Counted from the stretch's first letter, positions 1-5,241 are shown. The stretch is DNA of 5,241 nt from JBCBSP01 sp964561235 (GCA_964561235.1 CAZLOV010000164.1:1-5241), one strand, 5' to 3'. Numbers and translations are program-made. Notes: generated from the sequence alone by a model not told the origin.

Positions 1-1
1 G

Positions 2-247
2 GTCGCCGACCTGACGCGGGAGGCGTTCGTCAACGGCGACCTGTCCACGGTCATGAGCCCGCGCACCGTGCTGACCTGGGCCGAGAACGCGCAGATTTTC
101 GGCGATGTCGGGCAGGCCTTCCGGCTGACCTTCCTCAACAAGTGCGACGAGCTGGAGCGCCCGATCGTGGCGGAGTTCTTCCAGCGCGTGTTCGGCGAGG
201 ATCTCGAAGAGAGCGCGGCGAAGGCCCGTCCCGGCCGCGCGGCCTGA
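2..247 (+). CDS. cobS: Cobaltochelatase subunit CobS, C-terminal 81 residues (partial)
   Basis: CobS is the AAA+ ATPase subunit of the aerobic cobaltochelatase. Known for the family: CobS and CobT form a chaperone-like complex that, with CobN, inserts Co2+ into hydrogenobyrinic acid a,c-diamide in the cytoplasm using ATP. Only the C-terminal end is present; the gene begins upstream of the window and the Walker motifs are not visible. Recognition rests on typical CobS C-terminal sequence: FVNGDLSTVMSPRT, then TWAENAQIFGD, then AFRLTFLNKCDELERP, followed by a variable Ala/Arg-rich tail. The frame is open from base 2 and ends in TGA at 245-247. The stop lies only 4 bases from the stop codon of the opposing gene at 252, leaving no room for a separate terminator. 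cobT, its usual downstream neighbour, lies about 1 kb further on, beyond three opposing genes. Confidence 0.95.
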   Translation, partial: VADLTREAFVNGDLSTVMSPRTVLTWAENAQIFGDVGQAFRLTFLNKCDELERPIVAEFFQRVFGEDLEESAAKARPGRAA

Positions 248-251
248 GGGC

Positions 252-599
252 CTATCGCCCGGCTCCCTCCGCCATGAATGCGGCGACGGCCCTCGGGTTC
301 TTCGCGATAACGGCGCCCAGGGCCACCAGCGCCGCCGCCGTCGGGGCGGGGCGCCGGCGCATGGCGGTCTCCACCATGGCGGGCAGGCTGCTGGAGCGCG
401 GCGCCTCGGATACCTCGCGCCCATCCAGATGAAGACCGAGCCCGAGCGCTGCGCTGACGAGCACAAGGAACCCAGCGACGGCCGCGCTGGCGAGCGCCGG
501 CCCGAACGGCTGCGCAACGCCGATCCAGAGCGCATGGGCGGCGAAGCCGGCGGCGAGCGTCGCGCCCGCCGCCGCCATCACGAGACAATAGGTGCGCAT
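252..599 (-). CDS. Small membrane protein, YqjE/phage-holin-superfamily-like (putative)
   Basis: This is a predicted 115-residue inner-membrane protein. Two strong hydrophobic segments lie at about residues 5-28 and 33-57. A polar, basic stretch (about 58-85, including RRRP) follows, then a weaker Ala-rich hydrophobic patch at about 86-99. The two-helix layout, small size and position directly after a DUF883/YqjD-like gene resemble YqjE-type proteins of the holin superfamily III group. That is an inference from architecture and context; no diagnostic motif is visible. The frame is open further upstream to 662, but ATG at 599 is preferred. It begins the hydrophobic N-terminus and lies 8 bp past the upstream stop codon. 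It also has GAGG 6 nt before it, overlapping that stop (TGAGG), which suggests translational coupling. The longer start would overlap the upstream gene by 55 bp and add an Arg-rich leader. It is the last gene of the minus-strand operon and converges on cobS. Lytic function is unlikely, because no endolysin or phage gene is nearby. Confidence 0.7.
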   Translation of the reverse strand: MRTYCLVMAAAGATLAAGFAAHALWIGVAQPFGPALASAAVAGFLVLVSAALGLGLHLDGREVSEAPRSSSLPAMVETAMRRRPAPTAAALVALGAVIAKNPRAVAAFMAEGAGR

Positions 600-605
600 C
601 ACCGG

Positions 606-609
606 CCTC
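606..609 (-). promoter_or_regulatory. Ribosome binding site deciding the ATG at 599
   Basis: GAGG on the minus strand lies 6 nt before the ATG at 597-599 and overlaps the TGA stop of the preceding gene (608-610). This supports the shorter start of the holin-like protein and fits stop-to-start translational coupling. Confidence 0.55.
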
Positions 610-880
610 AGCGGCGCAGCAGCTGCGCGCCGAGAAAACCAGCCCCCAGCGCGGCCGCGCACGCCGTCATCGGGTTTTCCGCAATCAGGGTTTCCACAGA
701 GGTCTCCGCATCCTGCGCTTTCCGCGCGGCCTTCTTCGCCGCCTTTTTCGCCTTCCGGGGCGCTTCGGCGGCCTGTTCGCCGGCGAGCGCGCGGATGTCG
801 CCCATCAGCTGATCGACATCCTCGCGCAGCGCGTCCATGTCGGCGCGAACGTCGTCTGTGTTGTTTCGGTTGGTCGCCAT
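608..880 (-). CDS. DUF883/YqjD-ElaB-like membrane-anchored protein with Lys/Ala-rich segment
   Basis: This is a 90-residue protein with the DUF883 (YqjD/ElaB) plan. Residues 9-40 are a charged, heptad-like helix (VRADMDALREDVDQLMGDIRALAGEQ). Residues 42-56 are an extremely basic Ala/Lys/Arg run. Residues 57-70 form a short acidic linker ending in the ENP signature seen before the membrane helix in this family. Residues 71-87 form a single Ala/Gly-rich transmembrane helix, ending in LLRR at the C-terminus. Known for the family: the E. coli members are C-tail-anchored inner-membrane proteins made in stationary phase, and YqjD and ElaB have been reported to bind ribosomes. A similar role here is inference. 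The ATG at 878-880 is preceded by AAAAGGAG with an 8-nt spacer, a strong Shine-Dalgarno sequence. It is the middle gene of the operon, 39 bp after the DUF1328 gene and 8 bp before the holin-like gene. The family assignment is firmer than the function. Confidence 0.82.
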   Translation of the reverse strand: MATNRNNTDDVRADMDALREDVDQLMGDIRALAGEQAAEAPRKAKKAAKKAARKAQDAETSVETLIAENPMTACAAALGAGFLGAQLLRR

Positions 881-919
881 GCTGGCGTCTCCTTTTGCAT
901 TGCTGGAGGAAAAGTCAGG

Positions 920-1096
920 TCAGGGCCGGGGCGCCCGGCCGCGAAGCGCGTTTGCGACAAGCGAGATCGCAAACAGAACCACGAATACGAAGAACAGGAT
1001 CTGGGCGATGTCGGCTGCGCCTGCGGCGATGCCGGAAAACCCGAAGACCGCTGCGATGATCGCAACGATCAGGAAGAGTAAGCTCCATCCTAACAT
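920..1096 (-). CDS. DUF1328 family small membrane protein
   Basis: This is a 58-residue, very hydrophobic protein beginning MLGWSLLFLIVAIIAAVFGF, followed by SGIAAGAADIAQILFFVFVV. This is the hallmark pattern of DUF1328 (YtjA-like) proteins: two transmembrane helices (about 2-20 and 29-49) joined by a small Gly/Ala turn, then a short basic tail (RGRAPRP). The family has no established biochemical function; members are short inner-membrane proteins common in proteobacteria. The frame is open to 1141, but the ATG at 1094-1096 is chosen. It matches the family's conserved MLGW start, and AGGAG lies 9 nt upstream (1106-1110). The longer start would add 15 polar residues not expected in the family. 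It is the first gene of the minus-strand operon. Its promoter region contains an exact EcfG-type consensus, which suggests induction in the general stress response. Confidence 0.9.
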   Translation of the reverse strand: MLGWSLLFLIVAIIAAVFGFSGIAAGAADIAQILFFVFVVLFAISLVANALRGRAPRP

Positions 1097-1105
1097 GTAT
1101 TCATT

Positions 1106-1110
1106 CTCCT
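1106..1110 (-). promoter_or_regulatory. Ribosome binding site of the DUF1328 gene
   Basis: AGGAG on the minus strand lies 9 nt before the ATG at 1094-1096. It fixes the start of the 58-residue protein and argues against the upstream in-frame ATG at 1141, since this site would then lie inside the coding region. Confidence 0.7.
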
Positions 1111-1139
1111 GCTGTCGGCGTTTCATTTCGCCATGGGAC

Positions 1140-1164
1140 AACGCAGGGCCGCCGGGCTGGTTCC
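1140..1164 (-). promoter_or_regulatory. Predicted EcfG-type general stress response promoter
   Basis: On the minus strand GGAAC (1164-1160) is followed, after exactly 16 bases, by CGTT (1143-1140). This equals the established alphaproteobacterial EcfG consensus, GGAAC, 16-17 bases, CGTT. The -10 element ends 43 bp before the DUF1328 ATG, which leaves room for a short 5' leader with the AGGAG site. It faces the three-gene membrane operon. By inference those genes are switched on when the PhyR/NepR partner switch releases EcfG under stress. No regulator gene is in the window. A chance match is possible, but the perfect match, the orientation and the distance to a stress-type gene all agree. Confidence 0.72.
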
Positions 1165-1183
1165 ACGCCCGCGGCGGGTTTTT
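1149..1183 (+). terminator. Putative intrinsic terminator upstream of cobT
   Basis: CCGCC (1149-1153) can pair with GGCGG (1173-1177), and GGGC (1154-1157) with GCCC (1167-1170). A 2-nt bulge (1171-1172) and a 9-nt loop remain, and five Ts follow at 1179-1183. On the plus strand this looks like a Rho-independent terminator. It would stop transcription running from cobS across the antisense side of the three minus-strand genes and so insulate cobT. The hairpin overlaps the predicted minus-strand promoter. The short T run and the bulge make it uncertain; it could also be a structured part of the cobT leader. Confidence 0.4.
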
Positions 1184-1245
1184 CCCGGACAGCGTTTGCA
1201 GGCGGAGGGTTTCCCTGCGCGCGGCCGCACGCCATCTTCCGCCTC

Positions 1246-3183
1246 ATGACCGACAAGACCGCTTCTGACAGTTTCAAGCGCGCCGTCACCGCCGCGACCC
1301 GGGCTCTCTCGAAAGACCGCGAGCTCGAAGTCCGCTTCGGCGGGGAGGTGTCCGGCTATGCGCGCGGGCGCTGCCTTCTGCCGGACCCGGGCCCCGAACT
1401 CGACGAGGCGGCGTGTGCGAGCACGCGCGGAAAGGCCGACGCCGTGGCGCTCAGGCTGGCCTTGCACGACAGCGGGGCGCACGCCGACAGCCTGCCGCCG
1501 GGACAGCGCGCACGCGCGATCTTTGATGCGGCCGAGCAGGCGCGATGCGAGGGCCTCGGCGCGCGGGCCATGCGGGGGGTTGGCGACAATCTCGAAGCTG
1601 CGCTCGTTGAGAAATGCACGCGCGAAGGCTGGCATCACGCCGAGGACCGGCAGACCGCGCCGCTCGCCGACGCGGTCTCCATGCTGGTCCGAGAGCGGAT
1701 TTCCGGCCGTCCCGCGCCGGAGGCCGCCAAGGGCCTGATGAAGGTCTGGCGGGAGGATCTCGAAGAGGCCGCCGGCGCCTCGCTCGATGCGCTGGCGGAG
1801 GCCGCCCACGATCAGGCCGCCTTCGCCCGGGCGTTGCGCGACGTCATCAAGGAGCTCGACCTCGGCGACGAGCTCGGCGCGGAGCCTGAGGAGAACGAAC
1901 CCTCCGAGAACGAGGACGACAGCGGCGTCGAGCAGGAGGCGGACAATTCCGGCGACGACGACAGCGCGCCGGACCCCGACGAGGGCGAGGACGAGCAACC
2001 GCCCGACGCGCAGGGGTCGTCTGCGGACATGGAGGACATCCATTACGCCGAGGAGAGCGACACCCGCATCGACACGGATGAAGAGCCCGGCGAGAGCATG
2101 CAGGCGGCGCGGCCCAACTGGGTGCGCTCGAACGAGGAAGACGCCAATGTCTACAAGGTCTTCACCACCGCCCATGACGAAGTGATCGAGGCGGGCGATC
2201 TCTGCGACGGCGACGAGCTGTCGCGTCTGCGCCGCACGCTGGACACCCATCTCAAGGGACTTGAGACCGCCGTCGGCCGGCTGGCCAATCGCCTCCAGCG
2301 CCGCCTGCTCGCCCAGCAGCAGCGCTCCTGGACGTTCGACCAGGAAGAAGGCGTGCTCGATCCGGCGCGCCTGCCGCGGGTCATCATGGACCCGACCATG
2401 CCGCTCTCCTTCAAGCAGGAGACCGACCAGGAATTCCGCGACACGGTCGTGACGCTCCTGATCGACAATTCCGGCTCCATGCGCGGACGGCCGATCCTCG
2501 TGGCGGCGGCGTGCGCGGACATGCTCGCGCGCACGCTGGAGCGGTGCGGCGTGAAGACCGAGATCCTCGGCTTCACCACCCGCGCATGGAAAGGCGGTCG
2601 CTCGAAGGAGGACTGGATCGCAGCGGGCAAGACGCCTCAGCCGGGCCGTCTGAACGATCTGCGCCATATCGTCTACAAGGCCGCCGACGCGCCCTGGCGG
2701 CGCACGCGCGACAATCTCGGCCTGATGCTGCGCGACGGCCTTCTCAAGGAGAACATTGACGGCGAGGCGCTGCTCTGGGCCTGGAAGCGGCTTTCGGGAC
2801 GCCCGGAACAGCGCCGTATCCTCATGGTGATTTCCGACGGCGCGCCGGTTGATGACGGCACCCAGTCGGCCAACTCGCCGGCCTATCTGGAAAAGCACCT
2901 CCGCGAGGTGATCGCCCAGATCGAGAACCGCTCCGAGATCGAGCTTCTCGCCATCGGCATCGGCCATGACGTGACGCGCTACTACAAGCGCGCGGTGACG
3001 ATCGTCGATGTGGAGCAGCTCGCCGGCGCCATGACCGACCAGCTCGCCGCTCTCTTCGAGGAGGACAGGGGACCAGCCGGACGCAAGCGCGCCCAGGCGC
3101 GCGAGGCCCAGCAGCCGTCGCCCAAGGATGCGCTGTCGGCGCTCAGGCGCGCGGTCTCTGCAGACATGAAAGGCCGCCGTTAA
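1246..3183 (+). CDS. cobT: Cobaltochelatase subunit CobT, full length
   Basis: This is the 645-residue VWA-domain subunit of aerobic cobaltochelatase, close to the usual CobT length (roughly 600-650). With CobS it forms the ATPase complex that powers cobalt insertion by CobN in the cytoplasm. An N-terminal CobT domain spans about residues 1-200 (FKRAVTAATRALSKDRELEVRF near the start). A highly acidic, low-complexity hinge rich in Asp/Glu/Ser/Pro spans about 206-284. A helical connector with an RLANRLQRRLLAQQQR stretch follows. The C-terminal von Willebrand A domain spans about 395-610. Its metal-ion site shows DNSGS at 407-411, a Thr pair at 444-445 (GFTTRAW) and ISDGAPVDD at 529-537. All key residues appear intact. 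The ATG at 1246 gives the usual short N-terminus, but no clear Shine-Dalgarno precedes it; GGAGGG at 1204-1209 is about 36 nt away. cobS is split from it by the minus-strand operon, so cobT probably has its own promoter, which I could not identify. No CobN is in the window. Confidence 0.96.
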   Translation: MTDKTASDSFKRAVTAATRALSKDRELEVRFGGEVSGYARGRCLLPDPGPELDEAACASTRGKADAVALRLALHDSGAHADSLPPGQRARAIFDAAEQARCEGLGARAMRGVGDNLEAALVEKCTREGWHHAEDRQTAPLADAVSMLVRERISGRPAPEAAKGLMKVWREDLEEAAGASLDALAEAAHDQAAFARALRDVIKELDLGDELGAEPEENEPSENEDDSGVEQEADNSGDDDSAPDPDEGEDEQPPDAQGSSADMEDIHYAEESDTRIDTDEEPGESMQAARPNWVRSNEEDANVYKVFTTAHDEVIEAGDLCDGDELSRLRRTLDTHLKGLETAVGRLANRLQRRLLAQQQRSWTFDQEEGVLDPARLPRVIMDPTMPLSFKQETDQEFRDTVVTLLIDNSGSMRGRPILVAAACADMLARTLERCGVKTEILGFTTRAWKGGRSKEDWIAAGKTPQPGRLNDLRHIVYKAADAPWRRTRDNLGLMLRDGLLKENIDGEALLWAWKRLSGRPEQRRILMVISDGAPVDDGTQSANSPAYLEKHLREVIAQIENRSEIELLAIGIGHDVTRYYKRAVTIVDVEQLAGAMTDQLAALFEEDRGPAGRKRAQAREAQQPSPKDALSALRRAVSADMKGRR

Positions 3184-3220
3184 CGCGGATATGCGCATCC
3201 TTGCAGCGTTGCCGCCGGGA

Positions 3221-3243
3221 TTGCGCGCGGCTAGTTTGCGCGC
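3221..3243 (+). repeat. Paired TTGCGCGC repeat in the cobT-accA intergenic region
   Basis: The 115-bp gap between cobT and accA (3184-3298) contains TTGCGCGC twice, at 3221-3228 and 3236-3243, spaced 15 bp start to start. Because GCGCGC is self-complementary, the two copies could also form a 6-bp hairpin with a 9-nt loop. It could be an operator upstream of accA or the end of the cobT transcript. It could also be chance in GC-rich DNA. I see no convincing sigma-70 promoter or T-tract terminator in the gap. Confidence 0.25.
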
Positions 3244-3287
3244 CTCTTGAAAAGACGGGGCTTTCCTTCGCCTCGCGACGCTGCGCC

Positions 3288-3291
3288 AGGG
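3288..3291 (+). promoter_or_regulatory. Weak ribosome binding site before the accA TTG start
   Basis: AGGG lies 7 nt before the TTG at 3299-3301. It is a modest match but well spaced, and it supports TTG initiation since no ATG is available nearby in frame. Confidence 0.45.
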
Positions 3292-3298
3292 CTGTTCC

Positions 3299-4279
3299 TT
3301 GACCGATCCCCACCGCACCTATCTCGATTTCGAGCGGCCCGTGGCCGAGCTTGAAGCCAAGATTGAGGAGCTTCGCTCGGTTTCCGAGAAAAACGGCGAT
3401 GACGCGCCGGACGTCGCCGACGAGGTGGCCCGTCTCCGCCAGAAGGCCTCCGACCAGCTTAAAACGCTGTATTCAAAGCTTGATCCCTGGCGCAAGACGC
3501 TGGTCGCTCGGCATCCCGAGCGCCCGCATCTCAAGGATTATCTTGAAGCGCTGATCGAGGATTTCGAGGAGCTCTCCGGCGATCGCCGGTTCGCCGAGGA
3601 TCGCGCCATCATCGGCGGGCTCGGGCGTTTCCGCGGCCGCTCCGTCGTGGTGATGGGTCACGAGAAGGGCGCCGACACCCAGACCCGGATCGAGCACAAT
3701 TTCGGCATGGCGCGGCCGGAGGGCTACCGCAAGGCGGTGCGCCTGATGGACCTTGCCGAGCGCTTCGGCCTGCCGGTCCTCACCTTCGTGGACACCGCCG
3801 GCGCCTATCCCGGCATAGGCGCGGAGGAACGCGGACAGTCCGAGGCGATCGCGCGTTCAACGGAGCGCTGCCTGACCCTGCCCACGCCGAACATCGCCGT
3901 GATCACCGGCGAGGGCGGCTCCGGCGGCGCGGTCGCCATCGCCTCGTGCAACGCGGTTTTGATGCTCGAGCATTCGATCTATTCGGTGATCAGTCCGGAA
4001 GGCTGCGCCTCCATTCTCTGGCGCGACAGCACCAAGGCGAAGGATGCGGCGGCCGCCATGAAGATCACCGCCCAGGACCTGCTCGAACTCAAGGTGATCG
4101 ACGAGATCATCGAGGAGCCGCTCGGCGGCGCCCATCGCGACCGCGAGGCGGCGGTGCGCGCCGTCGGCGACGCCGTGGAAGCCAGGCTCGCCGGTCTGGA
4201 GGGGCTCGACGCCGCGGAACTCAAGAAACGCCGCCGGGACCGCTTCCTGGCTATCGGCCGGTCCTTGCCCGGCGCCTGA
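3299..4279 (+). CDS. accA: Acetyl-CoA carboxylase carboxyltransferase subunit alpha
   Basis: AccA pairs with AccD to form the carboxyltransferase of acetyl-CoA carboxylase. It moves the carboxyl group from biotin on AccB to acetyl-CoA, giving malonyl-CoA for fatty acid synthesis in the cytoplasm. The 326 residues match the family length (about 315-325). The N-terminus has the conserved YLDFERPVAELEAKIEEL (8-25) and a charged helical region to about 60. The crotonase-fold core carries VDTAGAYPG (164-172), then GEGGSGGA (204-211), the glycine-rich oxyanion-type loop, and SPEGCASILWRD (232-243). All look intact. The start is TTG at 3299: an in-frame TGA at 3248-3250 closes the frame upstream, and the next in-frame ATG is past residue 110, inside conserved sequence. 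TTG also places the family N-terminus at the expected distance. It lies 115 bp after cobT in the same direction and converges with secA, 46 bp away. Confidence 0.97.
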   Translation: MTDPHRTYLDFERPVAELEAKIEELRSVSEKNGDDAPDVADEVARLRQKASDQLKTLYSKLDPWRKTLVARHPERPHLKDYLEALIEDFEELSGDRRFAEDRAIIGGLGRFRGRSVVVMGHEKGADTQTRIEHNFGMARPEGYRKAVRLMDLAERFGLPVLTFVDTAGAYPGIGAEERGQSEAIARSTERCLTLPTPNIAVITGEGGSGGAVAIASCNAVLMLEHSIYSVISPEGCASILWRDSTKAKDAAAAMKITAQDLLELKVIDEIIEEPLGGAHRDREAAVRAVGDAVEARLAGLEGLDAAELKKRRRDRFLAIGRSLPGA

Positions 4280-4306
4280 CCGTCGCGGCTCTTTCGCCCG
4301 GCGCAG

Positions 4307-4327
4307 AGGCGCGCTGCGGGCGCGCCT
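4307..4327 (+). terminator. GC-rich hairpin between convergent accA and secA
   Basis: AGGCGCGC (4307-4314) and GCGCGCCT (4320-4327) can form an uninterrupted 8-bp stem with a 5-nt loop. It starts 28 bp after the accA stop and overlaps the secA stop codon. Its place between two convergent genes suggests a shared transcription end, but neither strand shows a T tract, so it would be an atypical terminator. Confidence 0.35.
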
Positions 4328-5241
4328 AGGCCGCGCCGCTCAGCGCGCCGTGGCAGTGCTTGTATTTCTTGCCCGATCCGCAGGGGCAGGGNNNNNNNNN
4401 NGCGCGTTGCGGCTGATCCGGCCCCAGGTCGAGGGATCGTTCGGATCGAGGTTCGAGGCGGCTGCGCGGGAGGTCACCGTGCCGGCGCCGCCGGGCGCTG
4501 CAGCGGGCCGCCGGCGCAGCGCGTCGTCGGCGTCCGCCATCTCGTCGCGCCCGGTGGCGGGATCGACATGGTGCGCCTCCATGGCAGGCAGCGGCGCGGG
4601 TTTGATCTCCGGCGGGGCTGCGGCCGGTTCGATCCGCAGATTGGCGAGGACGCGCGTGGTCTCCGAGCGCAGCTCGTCAAGCAGGCTTTCAAACAGCGAG
4701 AAGGCCTCGGTCTTGAATTCGTTGAGCGGATCGCGCTGGGCGTAGCCGCGCAGTCCGATCACCGAGCGCAGGGCGTCGAGCTGCTGGAGATGTTCCCGCC
4801 AGCGCAGATCGATCGTCTGCAGCAGGATCTGCTTCTCCAGCCGCCGCATCAGCTCCGGTCCGACATTGGCGGCCTTCTCCGCGTAGGCCTCGTCGGCGGC
4901 GCTGATCAGGCGTTCCTTGATCTCTTCATCCGCGATGCCTTCCTCGGCGGCCCACGCCTTGACGGGGACATCGAGGGCGAACAGGCGCCGCACCTCCTCG
5001 TCGAGGCCTTCGATATCCCACTGGTCGGCGTAGGCTTTCGGCGGGATGTGGCGTGCGACGACGTCCTCGACGGTCTGATGGCGCATGTCGCGCACCACCT
5101 CGGAGACGTCGGGCGCCTCCATGAACTCGATGCGCTGCTCGAAGATCGCCTTGCGCTGATCGTTCATCACGTCGTCGTATTTGAGAATGTTCTTGCGGAT
5201 GTCGAAGTTCCGCGCCTCCACCTTCTTCTGCGACGTCTCGA
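4326..5241 (-). CDS. secA: Protein translocase ATPase SecA, C-terminal third (partial, frame broken by an N gap)
   Basis: SecA is the ATP-driven motor that pushes preproteins through SecYEG at the inner membrane. About 300 C-terminal residues are present; the DEAD-motor domains lie beyond the right edge. From the edge inward (first full codon, 5237-5239, as residue 1) come VEARNFDIRKN and KYDDVMNDQR (7-29), from the scaffold helix. The wing region follows. Then come LRWREHLQQLDALR and LRGYAQRDPLNEFK (about 145-176), from the two-helix-finger region. A Pro/Ala-rich linker runs from about 200, and the conserved RISRNA lies just before the gap. After the Ns the strand reads PCPCGSGKKYKHCHGALSGAA and then TAG at 4326-4328. 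This is the Cys-Cys-Cys-His zinc-binding tail that contacts SecB and phospholipids. The ten Ns put this tail out of frame with the rest; read literally, the frame runs on to a stop at 4340. That is an assembly artefact rather than a real frameshift. Confidence 0.96.
4392..4401. other. Assembly gap of ten Ns inside secA
   Basis: Ten undetermined bases separate the RISRNA coding end from the PCPCGSG zinc tail of SecA. The family normally has RNxPCPCGSG without extra residues. The flanks join correctly if the Ns are removed and one shared C is merged, so the length of ten looks like a placeholder. Confidence 0.9.

Noticed and set aside
252..599. The holin-like gene as a prophage remnant
   Set aside because: No endolysin, integrase, phage structural gene, tRNA or attachment repeat is present. 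The operon context points to a host membrane protein.
429..1059. Overlapping plus-strand frames (429-812 and 592-1059) opposite the small membrane genes
   Set aside because: They are Arg/Ala/Pro/Ser-rich translations typical of the antisense strand of GC-rich genes. The minus-strand frames have family motifs and ribosome sites.
1184..1245. Possible cobalamin riboswitch in front of cobT
   Set aside because: I see no B12-box-like sequence, and the leader is too short for the known riboswitch fold. Small hairpins such as GCAGG/CCTGC (1198-1202 with 1214-1218) are not enough.
837..1268. A 143-codon plus-strand frame crossing the DUF1328 gene and the promoter region
   Set aside because: It is antisense to a well-supported gene, runs into cobT in another frame, and its translation is low-complexity with no family resemblance.
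3276..3298. A second EcfG-like site on the minus strand starting with GGAAC just before accA
   Set aside because: After the 16-base spacer the sequence reads CGCG, not CGTT, and no minus-strand gene follows it.
1123..3318. A 731-codon open frame on the minus strand opposite cobT
   Set aside because: It is a mirror of the GC-rich cobT codons: Arg/Leu/Ala/Gly-rich with no recognisable domain. It would also overlap the whole of a clear CobT gene and the divergent intergenic region.

Overview
This is a GC-rich chromosomal segment from an alphaproteobacterium. The evidence is the aerobic-type cobaltochelatase genes cobS and cobT, AccA and SecA of alphaproteobacterial type, and a match to the general-stress sigma factor (EcfG) promoter consensus found in that class. 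The order Caulobacterales/Maricaulales is a guess, not shown by the sequence. A run of ten Ns near the right end indicates a draft or scaffolded assembly.

Layout: (1) At 2-247 (+) is the 3' end of cobS. (2) At 252-1096 (-) are three small membrane-protein genes, read right to left: a DUF1328 protein, a DUF883/YqjD-like protein with a lysine/alanine-rich segment, and a small YqjE/holin-like membrane protein. They are closely spaced, each has a Shine-Dalgarno-like sequence, and they look like one operon. They sit between cobS and cobT and point against both. (3) At 1097-1245 is a divergent intergenic region. On the minus strand it carries GGAAC-N16-CGTT, an exact match to the EcfG promoter consensus, 43 bp before the DUF1328 start codon. 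On the plus strand it carries an overlapping terminator-like hairpin followed by five Ts. (4) At 1246-3183 (+) is full-length cobT. (5) At 3299-4279 (+) is full-length accA with a TTG start. (6) At 4326-5241 (-) is the 3' third of secA, converging on accA; its zinc-binding tail is put out of frame by the N run.

How the genes relate: CobS and CobT are the AAA+ ATPase and von Willebrand A subunits that drive CobN-dependent cobalt insertion into the corrin ring. They are split here by the inserted operon, so they are probably not co-transcribed. The operon is best read as a general-stress-response module acting at the cytoplasmic membrane. accA (first step of fatty acid synthesis) and secA (protein export motor) are housekeeping genes. 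The most noteworthy finding is the predicted EcfG-driven three-gene membrane operon, whose last two genes echo the yqjD-yqjE pair of enterobacteria.
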